Source: Myxococcota bacterium (GTDB lineage Bacteria; Myxococcota_A; UBA9160; UBA4427). From it: a stretch of DNA of 64,000 nucleotides. The position numbers and the translations under genes were made by a program. Under the pieces are notes generated by a model. That model saw nothing but the letters and a program-made list of their open reading frames with translations, was not told the DNA's origin and ran no database searches. Positions 8,412 to 16,358 of the stretch are shown here, in pieces. The stretch covers positions 434,001 to 498,000 of the forward strand of contig JAWKRT010000002.1 of the NCBI GenBank assembly GCA_041389495.1, read 5' to 3'. Numbering within the stretch: the stretch's first letter is position 1; the number at the start of each line of letters is the position of its first letter.

Positions 8412-9617
8412 CTACTTCTTCCCCAGCGCGGCGACCGGGTCGAGGCGCGCCGCGCGCCGCGCGGGCGCGAGCCCGAACCCGGCGCCCGCCGCGAGCGCGA
8501 GTGCGAGCGCCGCGCCGACGGCCCAGAGCGGCGTCTGCGCCGGGAACTTCGGGAACCACCACGCGACGATCTCGACGGCGGCGACGCCGAGCGCGATGCC
8601 CGCGAGCGCGCCGGCCGCCGACAGCAGCAGCGCCTCGGCGAGGAACACGCCCGCGACCTGCCCGCGCTCCGCGCCGAGCGCGCGCAGGAGGCCCACCTCG
8701 GACGTCCGCTCGCTCACCGACACGAGCATCACGTTCATGATCCCGAGCCCCGACACCGCGAGCGAGATCGCGGCGATCGCCCCGACCGCCAGCGTGAGCG
8801 TGCGCAGGATGTTCGAGAACGCGTCGACGACGGCGTCCTGCGTGATGACGGTGACGTCCTCCTCGCCCCGGTGGCGCTCCTTCAGCACGTCGATCAGGTG
8901 CTGCTTCGCGACCTCGAGGTCGGAGTGCGCGCGCACGTCGACGACGATGCGGAAGAGCGAGCTGCGGTTGAACAGGCGCATCGCCTTCGCGACCGGGACG
9001 AGCGCCACCTCGTTCAGGTCCGCGCCGAGCTGCGTGCCCTGCGGCTCGAGCACGCCGATGACGCGCGCGCGCAGGTCGCCGATGCGCACGATGCCGCCGA
9101 GCGGGTCGGCGGCCGGGAACAGCTCGGAGGCGACCGTCGAGCCGAGCACCGCGACCGCCGTGCCGCGGCGCAGCTCGCCGATGGGGAGGTTCGCGCCGCG
9201 GCCGAGCTTCACGCGCTGCACCTCGAGGAAGTCGGAGGTCGTCCCGATGATCGCGACCTGGCGCGAGCGCTCCTCGTGCGACACGGTCGCCGTGCCCGTC
9301 GCCACGGGCGCGACGCGCGCGGCCTCCGGCACCGCGCGCAGCACCGCCTCGGCGTCGTCGAGCGTCAGGTCCTCCGTCGTCACGCTCGCGAACGCGGCGG
9401 CGCCCTGCGTCTCGGTCTTGCCGGGAACGACGACGAGCAGGTTCGAGCCGATGCCCTCGAACTGCCCCATCACGTAGCGGCGCGCGCCCTCGCCGAGCGC
9501 CGTCAGCATCACCACCGCCGCCGCGCCGATCGCGACGCCGAGCAGCGTGAGGCCGCTCCGCAGCCGGTGGCCGCGCAGCGCGCGCGCCGAGAAGCGCACG
9601 AGCTCGGCGCCCCTCAC
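8412..9617 (-). CDS. MacB/FtsX-type ABC transporter permease (first copy)
   Basis: 401 residues with the same plan as its downstream neighbour: an N-terminal TM segment (LTLLGVAIGAAAVVMLTALG), a periplasmic domain, and three C-terminal TM helices following SERTSEVGLLRALGAERGQ. It ends in RRAARLDPVAALGKK. The start codon overlaps the ATPase stop by 4 nt (ATGA), indicating translational coupling. The two permeases are clearly paralogous, probably from an old duplication that now gives a heterodimer. Confidence 0.93.
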   Translation of the reverse strand: MRGAELVRFSARALRGHRLRSGLTLLGVAIGAAAVVMLTALGEGARRYVMGQFEGIGSNLLVVVPGKTETQGAAAFASVTTEDLTLDDAEAVLRAVPEAARVAPVATGTATVSHEERSRQVAIIGTTSDFLEVQRVKLGRGANLPIGELRRGTAVAVLGSTVASELFPAADPLGGIVRIGDLRARVIGVLEPQGTQLGADLNEVALVPVAKAMRLFNRSSLFRIVVDVRAHSDLEVAKQHLIDVLKERHRGEEDVTVITQDAVVDAFSNILRTLTLAVGAIAAISLAVSGLGIMNVMLVSVSERTSEVGLLRALGAERGQVAGVFLAEALLLSAAGALAGIALGVAAVEIVAWWFPKFPAQTPLWAVGAALALALAAGAGFGLAPARRAARLDPVAALGKK

Positions 9618-10324
9618 GTCGCGCCCCCGACGACCGAGGGCGTGATCTCGCTCGCCGCGAGCCGGCGCGCGACGCTCCCGTCGACGAGCACGATCGTGCG
9701 CTCGGCGCGCTTCGCGACGTTCGGGTCGTGCGTGACGACGACGATCGTGAGCCCGCCCGTGTGCAGGTCGTCGATCAGCTCGAGCACCTGCGCGCCCGAG
9801 CGCGTGTCGAGGTTGCCCGTCGGCTCGTCGGCGAGCAGGACGCGCGGCTCCATCACCATCGCGCGCGCGATCGCGACGCGCTGGCGCTCGCCGCCCGACA
9901 TCTGGTCGGGGCGGTGGTCGGCGCGCGGCGTGAGGCCCACCGCGGCGAGCCGCTCGGCCGCGCGCGCGCGGCGCTCCTCGCGCTCGACGCCCGCGAACAG
10001 CATCGGGAGCTCGACGTTCTCGAGCGCGGAGAGGCGCGGGACGAGCTGGAAGGTCTGGAACACGAAGCCGATCAGGTTGCGCCGCACGAGCGTGAGCTCG
10101 CCGTCGTCGAGCTCCGACACGAGCCGGCCGTCGAGGTGGTAGGTGCCCGCGCTCGGGCGGTCGAGGCAGCCGATGACGTTGAGCAGCGTCGACTTGCCCG
10201 AGCCCGAGGGCCCCATGATCGCGATGTGCTCGCCCGTGCGGACGTGCTCCGTGACGTCGTCGAGCGCGCGCACGCGCGAGTCGCCCACCTGGAACTCGCG
10301 CGAGACGTGCTCGAGGCGGATCAC
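9614..10324 (-). CDS. ABC transporter ATPase (MacB/LolD-type)
   Basis: 236 residues, the standard size for a LolD/MacB-like nucleotide-binding subunit. Walker A is GPSGSGKST (38-46), the Q-loop region is FVFQTFQLVPRL, the ABC signature is MSGGERQRVAIARA, Walker B/D-loop is VLLADEPTGNLD, and the switch His is in VVVTHDP. The GTG start at 10324 overlaps the stop of the membrane-fusion gene (GTGA, 10321-10324). The longer frame reaching 11920 is antisense noise and has been trimmed. It powers the exporter formed with the two FtsX-type permeases downstream. Confidence 0.95.
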   Translation of the reverse strand: MIRLEHVSREFQVGDSRVRALDDVTEHVRTGEHIAIMGPSGSGKSTLLNVIGCLDRPSAGTYHLDGRLVSELDDGELTLVRRNLIGFVFQTFQLVPRLSALENVELPMLFAGVEREERRARAAERLAAVGLTPRADHRPDQMSGGERQRVAIARAMVMEPRVLLADEPTGNLDTRSGAQVLELIDDLHTGGLTIVVVTHDPNVAKRAERTIVLVDGSVARRLAASEITPSVVGGAT

Positions 10325-11505
10325 GGCGCCGCGTCCGACTCGGCGCGCGCGCGCACGCCGGCCTTCACCTCGGCGCGGTCGAGCGAGACGACGACGGCGT
10401 CGCCCTCGGCGAGCCCCCCGCGCACCTCGCTCACGTCCCAGTTGCGGAGGCCGACGTCGACGTCGCGCTCCTCGAGCGCGCCGTCGACGAGCACGAGCGC
10501 GCGGTTGCCCGAGAGCAGCGCCGACGTCGGGATGCGCAGCACGCCCTCGCGCGTCTCGAGCACCACCTCGACGTCGGCCGACGTGCCCGGGAGCAGCGTC
10601 GCCGCGAACGCCTCGTCCTCGAGCTCGACCTCGATCTCGACGGTGCGGTTCTGCTCCTCGACGTCGTTCACGTAGGCGCCGACGCGCACGATCGTTCCCG
10701 GGAAGTGCTCGCCCGGGTGCGAGTCCACCGCGACGCGCGCCGGCAGCCCCACGCGCAGCCGCCCCGCGTCGACCTCGTCCATCGGCGCGCTGACGAAGAT
10801 CGACGTCGGGTCGATCAGGTCGATCACGCCCGGCGCCTGGATCAGCGGCACCGACGGCGTCGCCCACTCGCCGACCTCGACCGACTGCTCCGCGATCACG
10901 CCGTCGAACGGCGCGCGCAGCTGCGTGTGCGCGAGCTGGCGCTTCACCAGCTCGACCTGCGCGCCCGCGCGCTCGAGGCTCGCGCGCGCCGCCGCGCACG
11001 CCGCGCCCGCGATCTTCGCGGCGCTCTCCAGCTCGTCGAGCACGTCGTCGGCGATGACGCCCCGGTCGGCCAGTGCCCGGTTGCGCTCGCGCTCCCGCGC
11101 CGCTCGCTGCGCCGCGAGACACGCGCGCTCGCGCTCCGCCCCCGCCGCCTGCGCCTCGCGCTCCGCCAGCTCGAGCTGCGCCCGCTGCACGCTCGACTCG
11201 AGCTCGAGCAGCAGCTCGCCCGCCTCCACCCGGTCGCCCTCGCGCTTCGGAAGCGCGACCACGAGCCCGCCCTCCTGCGGCGACAGCCGCGCCCGCCGGC
11301 GCGCCTTCACCGTCCCCGCCCGCGAGTTCGTGATCGTCTCCTCCACCCGGTCGCGCACGACCAGCGCGACCCGCACCGGAACCGGCTCGGGCGCACACAC
11401 CGTCGCGCGCAGCGCGACCACGACGAGCGCGACCGCGACGAGCGCGAGCGTCCAGTTGCGCGCGCGGGCGCGAGTGCGGGTATGACCGGTGGCCTGTGTG
11501 TCCAC
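10321..11505 (-). CDS. HlyD/MacA-type periplasmic adaptor (membrane-fusion protein)
   Basis: 394 residues from GTG 11505; a frame from ATG 11622 would add 39 Arg/Pro-rich residues with no family support. A short cytoplasmic N-terminus is followed by one TM helix (WTLALVAVALVVVALRATV), a biotinyl-lipoyl-like segment, a long helical hairpin rich in Glu/Arg/Ala (about residues 100-185), then THTQ-like LAHTQLRAPFDGVI and beta-barrel/membrane-proximal domains. It is first in a four-gene operon and would link the inner-membrane ABC complex to an outer-membrane channel. No TolC-like gene is in the window. No strong ribosome site precedes GTG 11505, so the start is uncertain. Confidence 0.85.
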   Translation of the reverse strand: MDTQATGHTRTRARARNWTLALVAVALVVVALRATVCAPEPVPVRVALVVRDRVEETITNSRAGTVKARRRARLSPQEGGLVVALPKREGDRVEAGELLLELESSVQRAQLELAEREAQAAGAERERACLAAQRAARERERNRALADRGVIADDVLDELESAAKIAGAACAAARASLERAGAQVELVKRQLAHTQLRAPFDGVIAEQSVEVGEWATPSVPLIQAPGVIDLIDPTSIFVSAPMDEVDAGRLRVGLPARVAVDSHPGEHFPGTIVRVGAYVNDVEEQNRTVEIEVELEDEAFAATLLPGTSADVEVVLETREGVLRIPTSALLSGNRALVLVDGALEERDVDVGLRNWDVSEVRGGLAEGDAVVVSLDRAEVKAGVRARAESDAAP

Positions 11506-11613
11506 GCGCTGCGCATGGTGTCGCGGCTTCGGGAGGTTTGCACGCGGGGCGGGGAGGAGGCGTGGGGAGGGGAGGAGGAAGGTCGCTAGCGGCGGGCGAG
11601 AGCCGGCGAGGCG

Positions 11614-11632
11614 ACGCACCACGGTGGTGCGT
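11614..11632. promoter_or_regulatory. Near-perfect palindrome upstream of the exporter operon
   Basis: ACGCACCAC-G-GTGGTGCGT: two perfect 9-bp arms around one base, 109 bp upstream of the adaptor GTG. The dyad looks like a dimeric-repressor operator, or an RNA hairpin in the operon leader. No matching regulator gene is adjacent. Confidence 0.4.
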
Positions 11633-11962
11633 GGTGCGAGGAGAGGGCGCGCGTGTGGTGGGCGATCGATCGGCGCGGAAGGGCTCGGGTGGCGATGGTG
11701 GATGCGTCGAGCGCGGTGCGGAGACGGGGTGCGAGAGGGACTGCGGTCGGGGGTGGCAGCGGCGCGGGGAGGTGAGCGGGTGCGTAGCTCGCGCCAGGCC
11801 CAAGGTGGTCAGCTGCGCCGCTACCGGAGGGCGCGTTAGGCGGCGGGGGAGAGGCCCGGTGCTGGACGCCGTGATCGCTGAATCTGACGTCGCGCGGCGG
11901 AAGACTTCGCTGCCTAGCACCGTGAGAGAGTGTTATCGTGCCAGGTTAACGAAGCAGGCTGC

Positions 11963-11995
11963 GCCAAACAGGGCGCTGTCTAATTCGAGTTGGGC
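11963..11995 (+). repeat. attC-like half sites at the left border of the ATPase cassette
   Basis: GCCAAACAGGGCGCTG (11963-11978) matches GCCCAACAAGGCGCTG (13640-13655) at 14 of 16 positions, so near-identical 16-mers flank the ATPase gene as direct repeats. A consensus integron recombination core G^TTRRRY (GTTGGGC, 11989-11995) follows, exactly where a cassette would begin. The 33-bp span is shorter than a functional attC, so this may be a decayed site. Assignment as an integron site is inference. Confidence 0.4.
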
Positions 11996-12084
11996 GGCAG
12001 ATGCGGGGAGACGCGAGTATCGTTCTTACCGAAACGGCAAGCTAGACGCACGAAATTAGGTTGCCCATTCAGGAGGGGAATCGC

Positions 12085-13572
12085 TTGACGGACCTACTGA
12101 GCCGGATCGACTTCGGCAACGAGGCAGGCGACGACGCCGATCCTGCTGAACTCTCCAAGTATTTCGTGGAGCAAGCGGACTTCCGCAGGTTCCTTCAACC
12201 CGAGCACAAGATCCTCGTTGCGACCGCAAAGAAGGGTGTCGGCAAGTCCGCGCTCCTCCAGTGGGCGGGCTACAGCGTCAGCGAGTCCGACACTGACGCC
12301 CTAGTGATCAAATGCCGTGGTGCCGATCTTGTCCGCTCCAAGTTCGGACTGACCAGCCAACTCGCTACACCCAACGACCACATCCGCGACTGGATGATAA
12401 GACTGTGTGCGATCGTCAATCGAGAACTCGCCCTGCGCGTCAACCTGGCCCTTTCGGACGACAGAATCACTCTCGTAGAGACCGCTGAACTGGATGGCTA
12501 CAAGTCGCGGAATCTCGTCGGTTGCCTCCTGGATAGGTTCGACCGGATCCTTGGTGATAAGCAGCCGAAAAAGGTAGGAGCTAGAGACGAGGTGCAGCTC
12601 CTCAAGCGAGTCAACGACCGTAAAGTGTGGATCCTAATTGACGATCTCGACGCTACGTACCAGAACACGAATACGGAATCGCTAGCGTTGAGCACGTTCT
12701 TTTCCGCGTGTCGCTATCTGACGCAGGATCTCAAGGATGTCTACTTTCGTGCCACCATGCGAACGGACGTCTGGGCCCTCATCCGCCGGTACGACGAGTC
12801 TCTCGACAAGATGGAGCAGTACGTCTTCGACATCATGTGGTACCAGAAGGAGTTTCTCCGCCTCTTGTACCTCCGTGTTGCGACTCAAATCGAAGCCACG
12901 GGTGGACGCCTGCCTCCTGTTCCTGCTCATGTATCCGAGCAAGACGCCCAGGAACGACTGCTCGAACGCGTCTTCGTGCCAAAGATGGAATGGGCGCGGC
13001 GCATGGTGGATACGTACAAGGTCATCTACACGCTGTCATACGAACGCCCTCGATGGGCGATTCAGCTGTGCAAACTTGCGCAGGCTACAGCGCTGCGAAG
13101 TCGAAGGGACATCATCACGAAGGAAGATATCGATCGGGTCTGGGGTGAGTATGGCACCAAGCGGATCGCAGATCTCGTCGCTGAGCACAAGCATCAGTGC
13201 GCTGAGATCGAAGAGCTACTGAACGGATTCCGTGGTGCCGAACGGCTAATGCCACGGGACAGGCTCTTCGCCTGGATAAATAACAGGATCCTGAATCACA
13301 TTAACGCCCGAATCGAAGGAGAGGACGCAAGGTCTCCGATTCAGGTGGCTCACTTTCTTTACCGACTTGGCTTCATTATGGCCCGTAGCGAATCAGATTC
13401 AGGCTACGAGCACTACCGCTTTGACCAAATGCCGGATTTTCTCACTTCGCGCACGGACGATGACTTCGGGCTGAGCTGGGAGATCCATCCTTGCTATCGG
13501 GAAGCGTTGGACATCAGGAAGCTCGACCGCTCGCATCGCGATAGGTTCTCGCGCCTTCGCGATCGCTATTGA
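12085..13572 (+). CDS. Sll1717-like P-loop ATPase, island-borne
   Basis: 495 residues from TTG 12085, chosen because AGGAGGGG ends 6 nt upstream; a frame from TTG 12061 would lie ahead of that ribosome site. The N-terminus has the layout seen in Sll1717-type P-loop ATPases: FGNEAGDDADPAELSKYF, then FRRFLQPEHKILVATAKK, with Walker A as AKKGVGKSALL (first Gly replaced by Ala). Walker B is VWILIDDLDATY (about residues 184-195). The rest is a helical ATPase core with no recognised effector domain. Codon use and G+C (about 55%) differ sharply from neighbouring genes near 75%, indicating horizontal acquisition. No partner overlaps it. Some P-loop/STAND-like ATPases of this general type occur in defence islands; such a role here is only a hypothesis. 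Confidence 0.7.
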   Translation: MTDLLSRIDFGNEAGDDADPAELSKYFVEQADFRRFLQPEHKILVATAKKGVGKSALLQWAGYSVSESDTDALVIKCRGADLVRSKFGLTSQLATPNDHIRDWMIRLCAIVNRELALRVNLALSDDRITLVETAELDGYKSRNLVGCLLDRFDRILGDKQPKKVGARDEVQLLKRVNDRKVWILIDDLDATYQNTNTESLALSTFFSACRYLTQDLKDVYFRATMRTDVWALIRRYDESLDKMEQYVFDIMWYQKEFLRLLYLRVATQIEATGGRLPPVPAHVSEQDAQERLLERVFVPKMEWARRMVDTYKVIYTLSYERPRWAIQLCKLAQATALRSRRDIITKEDIDRVWGEYGTKRIADLVAEHKHQCAEIEELLNGFRGAERLMPRDRLFAWINNRILNHINARIEGEDARSPIQVAHFLYRLGFIMARSESDSGYEHYRFDQMPDFLTSRTDDDFGLSWEIHPCYREALDIRKLDRSHRDRFSRLRDRY

Positions 13573-13639
13573 GTCTGCAATTGGGCGGTCTCATCCGACT
13601 CAGCCTACGCCGGACCCGCTCCGCCGGTACGTGCCTGCC

Positions 13640-13659
13640 GCCCAACAAGGCGCTGCAGC
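13640..13659 (+). repeat. attC-like left half site downstream of the ATPase
   Basis: GCCCAACAAGGCGCTGCAGC carries a consensus R'' box (RYYYAAC = GCCCAAC) followed by an L''-like arm, 68 bp after the ATPase stop, where a gene cassette should end. No complementary right half follows, because IS3-like terminal sequence begins immediately after it at about 13660. The same TGCAGCTGACG core recurs near 14870. Confidence 0.45.
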
Positions 13660-14110
13660 TGACGGATCTTGCCCCGGCAAAGTGGACAGGGGTTAGGCGA
13701 CAGTTCGTAGTGTTTCATGGTCGTGTGGCGATCGGTAGCGGATGGCCGAGTGGATGCAGCTGCGGTTGTCGAAGGTCCGGATGTAATCGAAGACGGCGAC
13801 TTTGGCCTCCTGTCTCCTGGCGAAGCCGAAGTGGTAGACCCACCCGGTCTCGAGGGCGTGGAAGAAGCTCTCGGCGCGGGCGTTGTCACTGCAGCGCCCG
13901 GCCCGGCTCACGCTGCAGACGATGCTGTGCGCGTCGGGCCGGTCTCGATAGGTGGCGCTCGCGTGCCGACCTCCTCGAGAGCTGTGATGCGCGAGCGCGC
14001 GCTCGGGTCGTCGAGTCGCGAGGGCGCGATCGAAGGATTCGAATGCGGGTCCTGGGCGCGTGTGGGAGGCGGTCGAGAAGCCGACGGCCCCGGCTGCTCC
14101 TGGCGTCCAC
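13660..14110 (-). mobile_element. Truncated IS3-family insertion-sequence remnant
   Basis: One end survives. The plus strand from 13660 reads TGACGGATCTTGCCCCGGCA and onward to 13692, a plausible IS terminal repeat directly abutting the transposase stop (TAA on the minus strand, 13695-13693). The other end and orfA are not recognisable, and the coding part fades out near 14110. The element lies inside the low-GC island and interrupts the attC-like site. A target-site duplication could not be identified. Confidence 0.6.
13693..14110 (-). pseudogene. IS3-family transposase OrfB, C-terminal fragment, inactivated
   Basis: The translated minus strand resembles the C-terminal half of an rve/IS3 OrfB integrase. 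It contains VGFSTASHTRPGP (family VVGWSMADH-like), RRPERALAHHSSRGG, VCSVSRAGRCSDNARAESFF and FDYIRTFDNRSCIHSAIRY. The DDE third residue (Glu in AESFF) is present. However, the second catalytic Asp, normally in HHSDRG, is Ser (HHSSRG), and the N-terminal half with the first Asp and orfA is missing. It is therefore a dead fragment. The adjoining upstream frame to 14181 has no transposase similarity. Confidence 0.8.
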
Positions 14111-14279
14111 TCGTTGGCCTCCGCGCGCAAGGCGATTCGGCGCGCGTCGCTAGGAGCTAGGCCGTCACGCAGGCGGAGCACCTGTGCGCCAACGGCCCGA
14201 CACGCGGCCGAGGCCTCATGGCCGAAGTGGCCGAATCAGCAGCCGCCAAGTCTTCCGTTTCCTGGTGAACTCCGTGCTC

Positions 14280-14305
14280 GAGGCGACGCTGCGGAGCGTC
14301 GCCTC
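14280..14305. other. Perfect 11-bp stem with GCGG tetraloop
   Basis: GAGGCGACGCT (14280-14290) and AGCGTCGCCTC (14295-14305) pair perfectly around a 4-nt loop, followed by TTCGCCC. It lies in the 320-bp gene-free stretch between the IS3 relic and the Imm50-like gene. It could be a terminator or a REP/attC-type folded element. Nothing else in 14111-14279 could be identified. Confidence 0.45.
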
Positions 14306-14323
14306 TTCGCCCTGCCGTGGCAT

Positions 14324-14356
14324 GCCGCATGCCGCTGCGATGGCGTGGCATGCGGC
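14324..14356. repeat. Second inverted repeat upstream of the Imm50-like gene
   Basis: GCCGCATGCC (14324-14333) and GGCATGCGGC (14347-14356) are perfect inverted repeats 13 bp apart, and CATGCCGCATG-type palindromes nest inside. Together with the stem at 14280-14305 it forms a tandem pair of hairpins ending 75 bp before ATG 14432. Confidence 0.4.
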
Positions 14357-14431
14357 TCGAACTCGGGAAACTCGTCGGGTAGGTTCGCTCCACCCCGAGC
14401 GGCGGATGGCAGGTCAGCCTCGAGAGGTTGG

Positions 14432-14842
14432 ATGGACGAGCGCGCAGCAGACGTCATCGGCAACAGCCAGGCCTTGATCGACGCGATGGGTCGCTGGCCA
14501 GGCTTCCACGACGCTCACCTGTTGAGGGCGTCTCGCGTTGGCGTCGATCTCGAGGTCGTCGTGCACGTGTTCGAGATGACACGCGAGGTCGATTCCGCGG
14601 GGTACTTCGTCCTCGTCGATCATCATCTGGTGACATTCGAGATGCGCGGCGTCGGCAGCTGCGATCTCCCGGACGACTACGACGGCGACATCCTCGACGC
14701 GATCGATGCGCGGAGTTGCGATGATGGAACGGTGATCGAGTTCGAATCGGTCGTCAGTCCGGAGCAGTCCTGGCAGGTAGTGTGCCGAGAGGTTCTGATT
14801 CGGGATGTCGTCCGATGCGACTCGGAGGGCAGGGCGATCTGA
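14432..14842 (+). CDS. Imm50-like immunity protein
   Basis: 136 residues. The N-terminal pattern ALIDAMGRWPGFHDAHLLRA, followed by a beta-rich segment with VVVHVFEMT, FVLVDHHLVTFEMRGV and a Cys/Leu/Pro-Asp-Asp-Tyr stretch, matches the Imm50 type of small immunity protein. Those proteins share a W-P-x-FHDAE-like start and an 'h.lvtl.F.gv' strand. They normally neutralise a contact-dependent or secreted polymorphic toxin encoded nearby. No toxin gene is present, so this is an orphan. It lies in the low-GC island next to an IS relic. ATG 14432 is preceded by GAGAGGTTGG; longer upstream frames are shadows. Family assignment is by eye. Confidence 0.65.
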   Translation: MDERAADVIGNSQALIDAMGRWPGFHDAHLLRASRVGVDLEVVVHVFEMTREVDSAGYFVLVDHHLVTFEMRGVGSCDLPDDYDGDILDAIDARSCDDGTVIEFESVVSPEQSWQVVCREVLIRDVVRCDSEGRAI

Positions 14843-14918
14843 CCTGCCTCGCCGGGGATGCCGGCACCCCGCGTGCAGCTGACGCCTCGTTCATGTCCTG
14901 GGCGACGAGGAGCGAACC

Positions 14919-15377
14919 ATGCGAGCCGTCCAGCAGGTCGTATCTCTCCTGGCGACCGCCGTCATGCTCTCGTGTGTCTCCAATCTCCGGTCGCCGGAGC
15001 AGTTCGCGGGAACCTGGGGCTGGACCGAGCTCGGGCCGAGCTGTGCGGAGAACCCGCATAGCATCACGTTCTCGGCGGATCACGAGTTCATGGAGTTGCA
15101 GATGCGCGATCCCACCACGGCACGTTGGGGGGAGACGGTCCAGACCGTCCGCTACCGCGTCCTGGGCTGGACGCGGGAGGGCCATCTGCGAACGCAGATC
15201 ATCGGGGAGAAGGAGACGGCTCCGGACGGGAGTCTCCTCGTGTGGGATCTGGTCCGTCTCTCGCCCGACCGCTACTGCTGGCACCGCGCCGATTGGGCTC
15301 TCGACGAATGCACGGCTCCGATGGAACGCTGCAGGCCCGGGTTGCCTACTGACGGCGGTGCACCGTCCCGGCGATGA
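14919..15377 (+). CDS. Small secreted lipoprotein of unknown function
   Basis: 152 residues. The N-terminus MRAVQQVVSLLATAVMLSC ends in a lipobox (MLSC, Cys19), predicting outer- or inner-membrane lipidation. The mature part has a beta-rich, lipocalin-like flavour (FAGTWGWTELGPSCAENP, ITFSADHEFMELQM, RYRVLGWTREGHL), with Cys pairs that could form disulfides. No named family was recognised. It has the less extreme base composition of the island and, with the Imm50-like gene 76 bp upstream on the same strand, may be part of the acquired segment. ATG 14919 is preceded by GAGGAGCGAACC. Confidence 0.65.
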   Translation: MRAVQQVVSLLATAVMLSCVSNLRSPEQFAGTWGWTELGPSCAENPHSITFSADHEFMELQMRDPTTARWGETVQTVRYRVLGWTREGHLRTQIIGEKETAPDGSLLVWDLVRLSPDRYCWHRADWALDECTAPMERCRPGLPTDGGAPSRR

Positions 15378-15455
15378 CGGCCAATCCGTCTGCGAGAGAA
15401 GCCACAGAGGTTCGAGTCGCCGACCCACGCAGCGCGCCTCCGCCCCTCCCGCCTC

Positions 15456-16247
<792 letters not shown>

Positions 16248-16321
16248 GGGCGGGCCTCCGGGCGCGCGGGAGGCGCGCGAGCGCGCGCATCCTACCGCCT
16301 CGCCGCGCGGCCACGCGGCGC

Positions 16322-16351
16322 TTGTCTCGCGTCGCCCCGCGCGGGTAGCCT
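16322..16351 (+). promoter_or_regulatory. Candidate promoter for the P450 cluster
   Basis: TTGTCT (16322-16327), an 18-nt spacer and TAGCCT (16346-16351). The first base of the -10 element lies only 13 nt before the GTG start at 16359, so the transcript would begin at or next to the start codon, a leaderless arrangement consistent with the absence of a ribosome site there. Confidence 0.45.
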
Positions 16352-16358
16352 CGGCCGC

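Larger units (their letters stand above)
11506..12084. other. Gene-free transition into the low-GC island
   Basis: The first half is purine-rich and G-rich on the plus strand, with no convincing reading frame apart from shadow ORFs. From about 11840 the composition falls towards 55% G+C. GTTAGGC (11835-11841), GTCAGCTGC (11808-11816) and the attC-like pieces at 11963-11995 lie here. A clear Shine-Dalgarno, AGGAGGGG (12071-12078), precedes the ATPase gene. No confident promoter was identified. Confidence 0.6.

Noticed and set aside
11808..11841. GTCAGCTGC...GTTAGGC as a complete attC right half
   Set aside because: The two elements are 18 bp apart instead of adjacent and no matching left half was found.
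13692..13698. GTTAGGC as the right half (R' box) of the attC-like site at 13640
   Set aside because: It overlaps the TAA stop region of the IS3 transposase, and the intervening bases do not pair with the left half, so the match is probably chance.
14157..14393. Small minus-strand ORF as IS3 orfA
   Set aside because: No helix-turn-helix or orfA-like residues; the sequence is shared with hairpins and shadow frames.
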